A stretch of DNA of 64,000 nt from Cyclobacteriaceae bacterium (GTDB taxonomy: Bacteria; Bacteroidota; Bacteroidia; Cytophagales; Cyclobacteriaceae): contig JANQPQ010000043.1 in assembly GCA_028285445.1 (NCBI GenBank), positions 176,249 through 240,248 of the forward strand, written 5' to 3'. The notes beneath the pieces were generated by a model. It had not been told where the DNA came from, did no database searches, and saw nothing but the letters and a program-made list of their open reading frames with translations. Position 1 is the stretch's first letter. The number at the start of each line of letters is the position of its first letter. Below, piece by piece: positions 16,752-24,887 of the stretch. The translations under genes were made by a program, and so were the position numbers.

Positions 16752-17918
16752 CTAAGCTCCTTCGCTACCAACCGTAAATGGAATTGAGAGTACGGTGGTA
16801 TCCCAAAGTAACCTTATTTCGCCGCCACTTTCGGTTTCTACAACTTCTATGCTGAAGATTTCAACTAATTCTCCCTCCGATCGATTCATAGCAACGCGAC
16901 ATAGATCCTGGTCCTGATTGTAGGTAGTACCTCCCTGGCCAGTCTGTTTGTTTATGATGAGAATGCCACCATCCTCTTCAGGAATTGTTGACAAGGTATA
17001 TTCTCCAGCTGGTACGGCGCACTCTCCAAATTGCAAATCTTGGTCAGTTGAGAAGTGTGTGGCTCTGTTAGCACCAGTTCTCCACCTTTCTCCGTAAGCT
17101 ACTAATTTGCCGTAGATCTCTCGCCCACGTTTGGCTGGCCTGCCAAAATCTACCTTGATGGTTGCACCATTGATACCTGTGCTATCCTGCCCCCTGGTAG
17201 AGAGTGCTCCAAAAGACTTACCTGCCGCATCTTTGGCAGAAAATGCCTTTGCCAGTGCAAGTGCATCAACGCTCTCTACGCGGCTTACCAATAACTTCCT
17301 GGTTGTGGCGGAGGCATCAAGTGACTCTAACCCGCCATTTTCTGTGACTGTAGTTTGCATTACCCCTCGCGAAGGATGTCGCAGGCTCAGGGATCTATCG
17401 CCTGTTTTGGCTATAATAAATGGACGAACCCTGTTGCCGGCAATGAGCCCCTGACTTAAACTATCACCTTCACCCTTGTAGGCTCTCATGAGCGCAATTT
17501 CATATGGCCAGTGCACCATGTCGACAAATGGCAACACGTCTTTACTTGCGGTCATCTTCCTGGTTTGGGTACCATTATCATTAGTCCATTGTCGCACTAG
17601 GCTGTCACCTTCCCAATAAATTTTCTCGTTGTTATTCTCCAGAATTTCGCCTGTTGACGGGTCGTAACTCTCTCGAGTCATTTCAACAAATTCACCGTTG
17701 CTTGTTTGCAGGGTATAGGTGCGCAAGCTTGTACGGGGTGCCCTCAGGACCACCGTGGCCACTATGGCATCTTGACCTACCTTAAACTGTTCCACGGCCA
17801 AGGTGTCGCTGCCAAGTAATGTAACAAATCCGGCTGAGTACTCGCTACTGTTGTTTTGCTGACAAGCAGTTACAAAGAACAATGCGGCAAAGGCGAATGC
17901 TGAGATTATTTTTTTCAT
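16752..17918 (-). CDS. DUF2911 lipoprotein
   Basis: The 388-residue protein begins with a lipoprotein signal and a lipobox ending at Cys19 (FVTAC), so it is anchored in a membrane facing the periplasm. A DUF2911 domain occupies about residues 245-385, with the typical K-V-D-F-G-R-P, Y-G-x-x-W-R-T-G-A-N and P-A-G-x-Y-T-L-x-x-I-P. The N-terminal 230 residues form a separate beta-rich domain of unknown family. The function of DUF2911 is unknown; it is widespread in Bacteroidota. The gene is convergent with the small membrane protein gene. The upstream gap to 18051 holds no gene. Confidence 0.85.
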   Translation of the reverse strand: MKKIISAFAFAALFFVTACQQNNSSEYSAGFVTLLGSDTLAVEQFKVGQDAIVATVVLRAPRTSLRTYTLQTSNGEFVEMTRESYDPSTGEILENNNEKIYWEGDSLVRQWTNDNGTQTRKMTASKDVLPFVDMVHWPYEIALMRAYKGEGDSLSQGLIAGNRVRPFIIAKTGDRSLSLRHPSRGVMQTTVTENGGLESLDASATTRKLLVSRVESVDALALAKAFSAKDAAGKSFGALSTRGQDSTGINGATIKVDFGRPAKRGREIYGKLVAYGERWRTGANRATHFSTDQDLQFGECAVPAGEYTLSTIPEEDGGILIINKQTGQGGTTYNQDQDLCRVAMNRSEGELVEIFSIEVVETESGGEIRLLWDTTVLSIPFTVGSEGA

Positions 17919-18050
17919 AGGTTAGGTTTAAGGGCAGACAATTTAGCCATGTTGGCTTCGAAAACCAATTGCAACTCCTTTAGGTATTTGCAAATTTTGC
18001 TTGCGTAAAATTGAACAATTTACTTTTTTTCTGAGCCAAGAAGTGCCAAG

Positions 18051-18902
18051 ATGAAAATAGCAGTAACTGCCGCCGGAGGCCAGTTGGGCCAGGCCATAAT
18101 TGATGGATTGCTCGAAAGAGATTCTGAACTCGAGATTATTGGTATTGTAAGATCACCAGATAACTACGACAGGGTTTCTGTCGAATACAGAAAGGGTGAT
18201 TATAATTCTAAGGAAGAATTCCTTGAAGCTTTTGATGGTGTCGATGTGGCTCTGTTAGTTTCCGGCAATGATCATCCGGAAAAGAGAATCCAGCAGCATC
18301 AGAATGTAATTGATGCTGCTCAGGAAGCCGGGGTCAAAAAATTGGTATACACCAGCATTGTTGGGCCTGAGGAGGGCTCATCCTTCTCCCCAGTCGTCAA
18401 TAGCAACCGATCTACAGAGACTTACCTCCAGTCCAGTGGTTTAGACTGGAGTATTGGCCGCAATGGAATCTATATTGAGCCAGATATAGAAGCCGTTACT
18501 GATTATAGCCTTGAGGGCAAAATCGCGAATTGTGCCGGAAGTGGAAAGTGTGGATATACTACCCGCGAAGAGTTGGGGTATGCATATGCTAAGATGATAC
18601 TTCAGGGTAAGCACAATGGTCAAATCTACAATTTAACTGGCCCACCATTAACCCAGATGGAGTTGACCAATTATATTAATGATGCTTTTAGCCTCGATTT
18701 GCGCTACCAGGAAATGAGTGCTGAAGAATACTTAGATGAGCGGACAGCAACACTTGGGGATTTCCTTGGGCCAATAATCGCAGGAATTTACACGGGAATT
18801 AGAATGGGAGCATACAATGTAGAATCTCATTTCGAGACAGCCGCTGGCAGGCCCCACATTACCTGGAATGAATACTTTGACAACATAAAAGCAAATGCCT
18901 AA
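18051..18902 (+). CDS. NAD(P)-binding NmrA/QorB-like oxidoreductase
   Basis: The 283-residue protein is an atypical short-chain dehydrogenase of the NmrA/QorB type. A Rossmann dinucleotide motif (A-A-G-G-Q-L-G) lies at residues 7-13, followed by the V-R-S-P strand end and a Y-T-S-I motif near residue 101. The catalytic Tyr-x-x-x-Lys of classical SDRs is not in place, as usual for this group. The best analogue is NAD(P)H:quinone oxidoreductase 2 (QorB); quinone reduction or NADPH sensing is inferred. It is cytoplasmic, and convergent with the OmpA gene with 2 bases between stop codons. Confidence 0.87.
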   Translation: MKIAVTAAGGQLGQAIIDGLLERDSELEIIGIVRSPDNYDRVSVEYRKGDYNSKEEFLEAFDGVDVALLVSGNDHPEKRIQQHQNVIDAAQEAGVKKLVYTSIVGPEEGSSFSPVVNSNRSTETYLQSSGLDWSIGRNGIYIEPDIEAVTDYSLEGKIANCAGSGKCGYTTREELGYAYAKMILQGKHNGQIYNLTGPPLTQMELTNYINDAFSLDLRYQEMSAEEYLDERTATLGDFLGPIIAGIYTGIRMGAYNVESHFETAAGRPHITWNEYFDNIKANA

Positions 18903-18904
18903 CG

Positions 18905-20932
18905 CTAGTTGCTTATCTCAAACTCAACCCGACGATTTAGTTTTCTTGATTCGAAGTTGTTGTTGTCAGCGATAGGATTTGATTCCCCCTTTCCTTCATA
19001 AGTAAGCCTTCCGGCATTGATCCCGGTATTAACGAGGTAGTCAAATGCCGCCTTTGCCCGCCACTGAGATAGCAGTAGGTTGTAATCATCAGGCCCATAG
19101 GTATCTGTATATCCAAAAATCTTAACCTGGCTGTTGGTGCTTTTTAAATGTTCTGCCAATTCATCAAGTTTAGCTGAAGCATCGGAGCCGAGTTTAAAGT
19201 CATCAAAATCAAACTGAAGAACTTTGGTGGTGAATGGTTTTACTTCCTCAACATCTTCAGCAACTATAGAGCGGGCAGTAGTTTCAGCAATAGCTATTTC
19301 GTTTGAAGCGATGGCTTTTTTCTTCTCCTTTTCTTCACCCATGTCAACCACAATTGTGGCTGGCTCCTGTTCTTCCTGCAATTCTACATTCATAACATAC
19401 TCAAATATATCTGCCCTGTGGTCAACTCTAACAGGATGAACGGCTCCGGCATAGCCATCAGCGTAAATTTCCAGGTCATAGTCACTATCAAACTCCATAG
19501 TTATGGTTTGGTGGCCACTGAAAATATCATCAGTGACAACACTATCAACAGCATTGGTAGCCTTGTTTCTCAAGTATATTTTAGCTGCCACCGGCCCTAC
19601 CAAATCTTCAGGCCTTTCAAGTTCCATCCTAAACAAAAATTGGGTAGGAGAGGAATTTGGGCGACTTAGCACGTATATGTCTTTTTCCCCGTAGGTATCA
19701 CCCCGATAAGATGAAAAGTATGCTTTTGAGCCATCCCCCGATAATGTGAAATAGATGTCCTCATCAGCAGTATTTATTGGGTAGCCAATATTTTTGGCTG
19801 TGGACCAGGTGTTGTTAGTCTCATCATGAATAGAAGAGAAGATATCGAATCCACCCATACTTTCATGGCCCCTTGAGCTAAAGAAAAGCGTCTTGTCATC
19901 TCTGTGAATATGAGGTGCATCTTCATCGAACTCCGTATTAACGTTGGGACCAAGGTTTGTAACGTTGCCCCAGGAGCCATCAGGTAAACGCTCTGCAACA
20001 TAAATATCACTACCACCGAAACCTCCGGGGCGATCGCTGGAGAAGTACAAATGCTTGCCATCGTCGGTAAAACTGGCGCTGGATTCCCATCCTTTTGTGT
20101 TAACATCCCCTTTCAAAGGCTCGGGCTTAGTCCATTGGTCGCCATTGTGATGACTGACATAGATATCGCCTCCATTTGCTGATTTGTAGATTAGTAACTC
20201 AGTGCCATCAAAGGAGAGTCCAATACATGCGTCGTGTTCCCAGGTGTTTACCTCACGTCCAAGATTTTCAGGTTCTGTCCAGGTGCCATCAGGTTTTTGT
20301 TCAGCATAAAAAATGTCTTCATAATACTGTCCGTCATAGTCGGGCTCGGTATTTACGTTGTCAGGCCTTCGTGAGGTAAAGAGTATGAAACTTTCATCAC
20401 CAGGTATTACTGGTACATAATCCGGATATTCACTATTAATTACCCCACCAATGTTCTTAATCTCCAAATCAATAGAGTCGCGCATCAATTGCTTCCCAAT
20501 CATGCAGTTCTTGATAAAACCTTCAACCTGGGCAAACCTGGGATCGTCTGTATTGCCTAACTCCACCAGGTCTTCTTTGAACTTGTTATAATAGACTATG
20601 GCATCATCAAACCGGTGATTATAATGGTATGCTCTGCCAATGTAGAAATCTAATTCTTCTGAAGGGTCGCTGTTTTCCTCTGCAATCTTGAAGTATTTCA
20701 GGGAAAGTTCTTTATCAACTGTGTGATAGTAGCAGACGCCAGTTTTGAAATTATAAGTTTCGTTTGTTGGATCTAGCGAATCAAGCTTTAGCAGTAACGG
20801 TAGCGCCTTATGCCAGGCTTGCTCACGCATCAACCTATCTGCTTCACGCTCAATTTTTTTAAGATTTGGAGATTCTTGCGACCATACCACTATTGGGAGT
20901 AGTAGGCATAGCATTCCAATATGCCGTTTCAT
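18905..20932 (-). CDS. OmpA-family protein with TPR, PD40 propeller and CRD-like domain (PorE-like layout)
   Basis: The 675-residue protein has a signal peptide (cleavage near VVWSQ). TPR-type helices follow at about 22-150 and a PD40 beta-propeller at about 155-430 (S-F-D-G, S-S-D-R-P-G-G-F-G-G-S-D repeats). A carboxypeptidase-regulatory-like sandwich follows at about 430-530, and a C-terminal OmpA domain that binds peptidoglycan at 560-675 (G-Y-T-D-T, A-x-x-V, S-R-K-L-N-R-R-V-E-F). This is the order of PorE of the type IX secretion system, but here there is no lipobox and no other T9SS gene nearby. Paralogues with this layout are frequent in Bacteroidota, so a T9SS role is only a possibility. 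Confidence 0.88.
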   Translation of the reverse strand: MKRHIGMLCLLLPIVVWSQESPNLKKIEREADRLMREQAWHKALPLLLKLDSLDPTNETYNFKTGVCYYHTVDKELSLKYFKIAEENSDPSEELDFYIGRAYHYNHRFDDAIVYYNKFKEDLVELGNTDDPRFAQVEGFIKNCMIGKQLMRDSIDLEIKNIGGVINSEYPDYVPVIPGDESFILFTSRRPDNVNTEPDYDGQYYEDIFYAEQKPDGTWTEPENLGREVNTWEHDACIGLSFDGTELLIYKSANGGDIYVSHHNGDQWTKPEPLKGDVNTKGWESSASFTDDGKHLYFSSDRPGGFGGSDIYVAERLPDGSWGNVTNLGPNVNTEFDEDAPHIHRDDKTLFFSSRGHESMGGFDIFSSIHDETNNTWSTAKNIGYPINTADEDIYFTLSGDGSKAYFSSYRGDTYGEKDIYVLSRPNSSPTQFLFRMELERPEDLVGPVAAKIYLRNKATNAVDSVVTDDIFSGHQTITMEFDSDYDLEIYADGYAGAVHPVRVDHRADIFEYVMNVELQEEQEPATIVVDMGEEKEKKKAIASNEIAIAETTARSIVAEDVEEVKPFTTKVLQFDFDDFKLGSDASAKLDELAEHLKSTNSQVKIFGYTDTYGPDDYNLLLSQWRAKAAFDYLVNTGINAGRLTYEGKGESNPIADNNNFESRKLNRRVEFEISN

Positions 20933-21061
20933 GAACTCAGGGTTTGTTAATCTATGGCTGCCTAATTAAGGAAGGCAATTTGGGGGCAGAAATTAATAAA
21001 TATTGCTATTCAAGTAAAGAAATGGCTACATAACTTTCTGAGGATAAATGAGTAAGAGCTT

Positions 21062-21568
21062 CTACTCCAGATCCGATTCTACAGCCATCAGATGGTTAGA
21101 AACTAGCAAATCTGAGCACAGCTTTGAGATATCGACAAGAAAGTTGTCATCATTCTCGGCAAGTTCTTGCAGTTTTGATACAACGGCTGATGATTGTATG
21201 CCTTGAGTCTTCAGGCTTTCTAGGTTGGTAATTGTGTGCTTTCTTAAGTCTCTAACATCTCTCAGCAAAACAACCATGGATTTAGCATTAAAGTGCTGGG
21301 TTTTGGTACGTATCGTTGCCAATGAATTGAATATCCCTAGAAAGTTTAACTCCTGGTTCCAGCGTAATTCAAACAAAAGCATCTCTCCGATCAGCTGTTG
21401 AATGGATTTTCGACCATCCAAGCAAAAGGTAAAGGAGTGTGGACCGAGACGGCGAAGCTTATCTTCCAGCCGGGCTGGTGTGCCTTGTAACCTTTCACTC
21501 AAACATAGAAGATCGCGGCAAGGGCTAAGGTCGGTGGGTTTGTTGGCAGCTATTTCAAAACTTATCAT
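21062..21568 (-). CDS. DinB-like four-helix protein lacking the metal ligands
   Basis: The 168-residue protein follows the DinB_2 pattern: T-P-A-R-L-E-D-K-L-R-R-L at 30-41, S-I-Q-Q-L-I-G-x-M-L-L-F-E-L-R-W at 55-70, a third helix near 97-119, and a last helix Q-E-L-A-E-N-D-D-N-F-L-V-D-I at 134-147. DinB proteins bind a metal through a His in the second helix and an H-D-x-H-H set in the last. Here these positions are Glu62, Asn139, Asn142 and Phe143, so the metal site is gone. Family thiol-transferase activity is therefore unlikely. The alignment is made by eye. The gene stands alone. Confidence 0.55.
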   Translation of the reverse strand: MISFEIAANKPTDLSPCRDLLCLSERLQGTPARLEDKLRRLGPHSFTFCLDGRKSIQQLIGEMLLFELRWNQELNFLGIFNSLATIRTKTQHFNAKSMVVLLRDVRDLRKHTITNLESLKTQGIQSSAVVSKLQELAENDDNFLVDISKLCSDLLVSNHLMAVESDLE

Positions 21569-21680
21569 AGGATAAATCTATTGACCCTCTGGCTTATTTA
21601 AATATACCGAAATTGCCAGCTTAGATGGTCCGGTTGGTTTTAACTTGAAAAGGCCTTAAATTCCAATAAAAAGGACACAA

Positions 21681-21956
21681 ATGAAGGAATACGATAGGTT
21701 TCAGAACGTTATTACCTACTATATGAAATCCATAAATGCCAGCATTGAATTAATGAAATTGAGGGGTAATGAACTAAGGGGCCAGAAGCAAAAAGATTGC
21801 GAGGCCAAGCTGAAAGAACTAATTAAGAAGAAAGAGCGAATAAGATCTAACCTGGACAAGGTTTTCCAGGAGCAATCTACTGTATTGCAGAAAGCTGAGA
21901 AAGATCTTGAGAAAATCTATGAAAGCGCCAAGGATCAGGTAAAAAGCTACATGTAA
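21681..21956 (+). CDS. small coiled-coil protein of unknown function
   Basis: The 91-residue product is almost wholly helical by composition, rich in Lys and Glu, with heptad-like spacing of Leu, Ile and Val from about residue 15 to 85. This suggests a soluble coiled coil. It has no signal peptide. The start has a good AAGGA six bases upstream. It lies between the DinB-like gene and hsp20 with about 195 bases before hsp20. I know no family for it. Its position next to a chaperone gene invites, but does not prove, a stress role. Confidence 0.6.
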   Translation: MKEYDRFQNVITYYMKSINASIELMKLRGNELRGQKQKDCEAKLKELIKKKERIRSNLDKVFQEQSTVLQKAEKDLEKIYESAKDQVKSYM

Positions 21957-22041
21957 CTTCCCCGCCTCGGTTGTCAACCAAGCGCTACAGTAATCTAAAT
22001 GCGCCAAAATGACAGATAATTTTTAGTAATATTTCGCATAT

Positions 22042-22080
22042 TCGGCCATAATGTCATTATTACTGAGCATTATTGGCCGA
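22042..22080. promoter_or_regulatory. inverted repeat upstream of hsp20 (operator or terminator)
   Basis: TCGGCCATAATG (22042-22053) and CATTATTGGCCGA (22068-22080) are inverted copies with one base bulged. The 14-base centre and the following TTTTC could make a weak terminator for the gene at 21681. Alternatively the dyad is an activator site just upstream of the sigma-54 promoter at 22089. Both readings are open. Confidence 0.5.
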
Positions 22081-22088
22081 TTTTCATG

Positions 22089-22105
22089 TTGGCACTCATG
22101 TTGTA
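22089..22105 (+). promoter_or_regulatory. sigma-54 promoter of hsp20
   Basis: TTGGCACTCATGTTGTA matches the sigma-54 consensus YTGGCAC-N5-TTGCW at every defined position except T in place of the final C of -12. The GG and GT pairs are exactly 10 bases apart. The predicted start of transcription, about 22116, leaves a leader of roughly 36 bases before the ATG at 22152. This implies control of the chaperone by an enhancer-binding protein encoded elsewhere. Confidence 0.65.
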
Positions 22106-22151
22106 AAAAGCCAAGCAAGTTTTAATTGTTGGACTAAAAAATCAGAGAAAA

Positions 22152-22589
22152 ATGAAACTTGTTAAGTATAACAACAGAGTATTCCCAAATTGGCCATCGT
22201 TGTTTGATGACTTTTTCACCAGGGACTTATATAGCAATTCCGTTACACCCGGCAATTTGGTGCCCGCTGTAAATATTCAAGAAACTGAGAATGACTTCCT
22301 GGTGGAGGTTGCTGCACCTGGCTTGAATAAGGATGATTTCAAAGTTGAAGTAGACAATGATGTCTTGTTTATCAGCGCCGAGAAAACTGAAAAATCTCAA
22401 AGTAAGGAGGGTGACAACTATACAAGGAAAGAGTTTAGCTATGGGTCGTTCAAGCGTTCTTTCCAATTGCCAGATACCGTTGATAATGGGAAGATCAACG
22501 CCAAGTATCAAGATGGTGTACTTCGATTGTCAATCCCTAAAAGGGAGGAGGCAAAACCCAAGCCTATAAGGCAAATATCAATTTCATAA
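22152..22589 (+). CDS. Hsp20/alpha-crystallin small heat shock protein
   Basis: The 145-residue protein has a short N-terminal arm (W-P-S-L-F-D-D-F-F) followed by a full alpha-crystallin domain at about 38-130. It includes V-N-I-Q-E-T-E-N-D-F, V-E-V-A-A-P-G-L-N-K-D-D-F, the G-S-F-K-R-S-F-Q-L-P strand and the K-Y-Q-D-G-V-L-R-L-S-I-P loop. The C-terminal tail carries the I-R-Q-I-S-I type anchor motif. Small heat shock proteins are ATP-independent holdases that keep unfolded clients soluble in the cytoplasm. The gene is monocistronic: a sigma-54 promoter precedes it and a terminator hairpin follows at 22622. Confidence 0.95.
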   Translation: MKLVKYNNRVFPNWPSLFDDFFTRDLYSNSVTPGNLVPAVNIQETENDFLVEVAAPGLNKDDFKVEVDNDVLFISAEKTEKSQSKEGDNYTRKEFSYGSFKRSFQLPDTVDNGKINAKYQDGVLRLSIPKREEAKPKPIRQISIS

Positions 22590-22621
22590 ATATATACCCC
22601 AACATCATGGGACAGCAAATG

Positions 22622-22660
22622 GAGGTGGGTAGACCGCAAGTCGACTCACCTCTTCTTTTT
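22622..22660 (+). terminator. rho-independent terminator of hsp20
   Basis: GAGGTGGGTAGAC (22622-22634) pairs with GTCGACTCACCTC (22640-22652), a 13-base stem with one G-T pair and one mismatch, around a 5-base loop. TTCTTTTT follows. It starts 33 bases after the hsp20 stop codon. Confidence 0.75.
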
Positions 22661-22715
22661 GTTCGAATCCCGGCGGCATAACTTCGCGTTTTAGAGAGTA
22701 GAAACTCAAGAAGCA

Positions 22716-23591
22716 ATGAAACCCTCTACTCTTCTCCTCTGTGGCCTTTTCAGCCTTGTTCTAACCCAATTACTTGCGCATCCTGGAATTGGAATTGTTG
22801 GAGACAGTCAGGGCAATATTTACTTTACCGACCTTGTACATGTTTGGAAGATTGATGCAGAGGGGCAGATCACTATTGCTGTTAGAGATGTCCACACCCA
22901 CCAACTGCTGGTGGACGATAAGGATAATCTTTATGGATCACATTCATGGTATGAAGGGGAGGCAACTGATGAATGGGGCTATTACATCTGGAAGTTAACT
23001 CCTGCCGGCCGCAAAGAGTACGTTGTTCCGAGAAGTAAAGGGTTTCCACGCAATAGCCACCTTGTTGGAAACCCCGCAGGCTACACCTACTGGTTTGAAG
23101 GGGGACGCGGGGAGCAGAAGTTAAAAAAACAATTTAAACAGGGAGCGTCTGCCCTGGTTTGTGAGCATAACTTTGAAAACATACGCTGGCTTTATCACCA
23201 TTCTGAAAGTGGCTGTGTCTTTCTGGTTGATCAATTGTCTGTGAAGAAGATAACCGCAGCGGGAGAAGTTCAAACCTTAGCTGAGGACCTTTCTCATTCC
23301 GCCCTCATCTTCTCTTTTTTAAATGATCAGCACAAATTGATGGGGCTATGGACTGATAACATTGGAACCCTACACCTGGCCGGTTTCGCTGCGCAAAAAG
23401 TCTATAAGATCATCGGCCCAAACAAATTAGTAACAGTAAGAAAGTCTGGTGGTAGCTGGGGTCCAACCGGTGGTTTCTTTGATAAGAACAATACCCTTTG
23501 GGTTCTGGAATATTCCGTAAGGAATAAGGTCAGGGTTGTTCAAATTACTTCTGCCGGAGAAACAACGATTCACAAGGCGCCGGAGTCTTAA
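22716..23591 (+). CDS. secreted NHL/SMP-30-like beta-propeller protein
   Basis: The 291-residue protein has a signal peptide (cleavage near LLAHP, residue 22). Repeated blades of the form G-x-I-Y-x-x-D followed by V-W-K-I-D and G-x-I or G-x-x-x follow (GNIYFTDLVHVWKID, DNLYGSHS, GTLHLAGFAAQKVYKI, NTLWVLEYSVRNKVRVVQI). This is the layout of NHL or SMP-30-like six-bladed propellers. No catalytic residue is assignable. It stands alone after the hsp20 terminator and 222 bases before the efflux operon. Role unknown; a periplasmic binding function is an inference. Confidence 0.72.
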   Translation: MKPSTLLLCGLFSLVLTQLLAHPGIGIVGDSQGNIYFTDLVHVWKIDAEGQITIAVRDVHTHQLLVDDKDNLYGSHSWYEGEATDEWGYYIWKLTPAGRKEYVVPRSKGFPRNSHLVGNPAGYTYWFEGGRGEQKLKKQFKQGASALVCEHNFENIRWLYHHSESGCVFLVDQLSVKKITAAGEVQTLAEDLSHSALIFSFLNDQHKLMGLWTDNIGTLHLAGFAAQKVYKIIGPNKLVTVRKSGGSWGPTGGFFDKNNTLWVLEYSVRNKVRVVQITSAGETTIHKAPES

Positions 23592-23636
23592 CACCCATCT
23601 TTTGTCTGATTTGTGCAATTTATTCCTCCGGAGATT

Positions 23637-23650
23637 GTACAACTTTGTAC
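23637..23650. promoter_or_regulatory. palindrome GTACAACTTTGTAC upstream of the RND operon
   Basis: GTACAA (23637-23642) and TTGTAC (23645-23650) are exact inverted copies two bases apart, about 165 bases before the adaptor start. The form recalls repressor operators of TACA-TGTA type. No local efflux repressor gene is present to match it. Confidence 0.3.
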
Positions 23651-23813
23651 GCAACCATTCGAACTAATTTTTCACTAAGTTGTTGATTTGACCATTCATA
23701 TGTTTAATGGAGGCCACTGTCTAATAATTGTGGCTATTCATGATATTTAGATAGCGAACGGTTTCGGTTTGATTTATTTTTAGGCTGAATTTGAGATATC
23801 TATTGACCTAAAT

Positions 23814-24887
23814 ATGAACAAGGTAATAAAGAGGATTCTGACAGTAGTTATCGTGCTGGTAATCGTGTTCCTGATTGCATATCCCAAACTGGATCTGTTT
23901 TCAGAAAGCACCCCTCAGGGCCCTGCCGGACCGCCAGCAGGGCAGCAAACGCTAACTGTTGATGCCAAAATTGTTAATACCAAAAGTGTGGATAACAGGA
24001 TAGCAATTACTGGCACCATCTTACCAAATGAGTCGGTAGAGATTACAAGTGAAGTTTCTGGAAAGATAGAGCAAATCCATTTCAAAGAAGGCCAAGAGGT
24101 ACGAAAGGGCGATCTGCTGGTAAGCTTAGACGACAACGAACTACGAGCGCAGTTGGAAAAATTGCGTTATAATCAGAAACTCTTCGAGGACACGGAATAC
24201 CGACAGCGGCAGCTTCTGGAAAGAGAAGCAATTAGCCAGGAAGAGTATGATCAGGCCCTGACATCACTCAATACCTCTAAAGCCGATATCAAAGTAATAG
24301 AGGCCCAGTTGGAAAAAACAAAAATCAAGGCTCCCTTCGCTGGTACCATCGGCTTGCGACAAGTAAGTGAAGGTGCATATGTAACTCCCAGTGAGATTGT
24401 GACATCTTTGTTCAGTCTCAACCCTGCCAAGATTGAATTCTCGATCCCAGGCAAATACAGCTCCGTGGCTAAGATCGGTACAAAAATCAGCTTCGAAGTG
24501 GATGGATCCACTCAGGTATTTAGTGGAGAGGTTTATGCCATTGAACCCCAGATAGATCCCAAAACTCGAACCCTCAAATTAAGAGCAACCAGTACCAACA
24601 GGGATGGATCGCTTTTACCTGGTCAGTTTGCCCGTATCTCTTTGATCCTGGAATCGCTTGATGATGCCATCATGGTTCCAACCGAATCTGTAATTCCGGA
24701 ACTGAACGGTCACAAGGTCTACTTGAAAAAGGATGGCAAGGTTAAGTCCAGTTCGGTACAGGTAGGTTTGCGAACAGAAAGCGAGATTCAGATTATTCAG
24801 GGCGTGACACTGGCAGATACTATTTTGACATCGGGAATACTACAGGTCAGGCCCGAGATGCCTATTCAAGTAAATATTGTAGAGTAA
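23814..24887 (+). CDS. RND efflux periplasmic adaptor (membrane fusion protein)
   Basis: The 357-residue protein begins with a single membrane anchor (residues 7-23) and no lipobox. It then has the barrel-sandwich half (T-G-T-I-L-P-N-E-S-V-E-I-T-S-E-V-S-G-K-I), a biotinyl-lipoyl-like motif (F-K-E-G-Q-E-V-R-K-G-D-L-L), a helical hairpin at about 103-160, the second lipoyl half (I-K-A-P-F-A-G-T-I-G), and a beta-barrel. This is the MexA/AcrA family; it bridges the inner-membrane pump and the outer-membrane channel. It is the first gene of a three-gene operon; its TAA overlaps the ATG of the permease (TAATG). Confidence 0.95.
   Translation: MNKVIKRILTVVIVLVIVFLIAYPKLDLFSESTPQGPAGPPAGQQTLTVDAKIVNTKSVDNRIAITGTILPNESVEITSEVSGKIEQIHFKEGQEVRKGDLLVSLDDNELRAQLEKLRYNQKLFEDTEYRQRQLLEREAISQEEYDQALTSLNTSKADIKVIEAQLEKTKIKAPFAGTIGLRQVSEGAYVTPSEIVTSLFSLNPAKIEFSIPGKYSSVAKIGTKISFEVDGSTQVFSGEVYAIEPQIDPKTRTLKLRATSTNRDGSLLPGQFARISLILESLDDAIMVPTESVIPELNGHKVYLKKDGKVKSSSVQVGLRTESEIQIIQGVTLADTILTSGILQVRPEMPIQVNIVE

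Noticed and set aside
22661..22680. tRNA-like TTCGAATCC followed by CGGCGGCAT after the hsp20 terminator
   Set aside because: The T-stem partner before it does not pair, no acceptor partner is found upstream, and the sequence before it is the terminator stem. It is not a tRNA or a clear att site.
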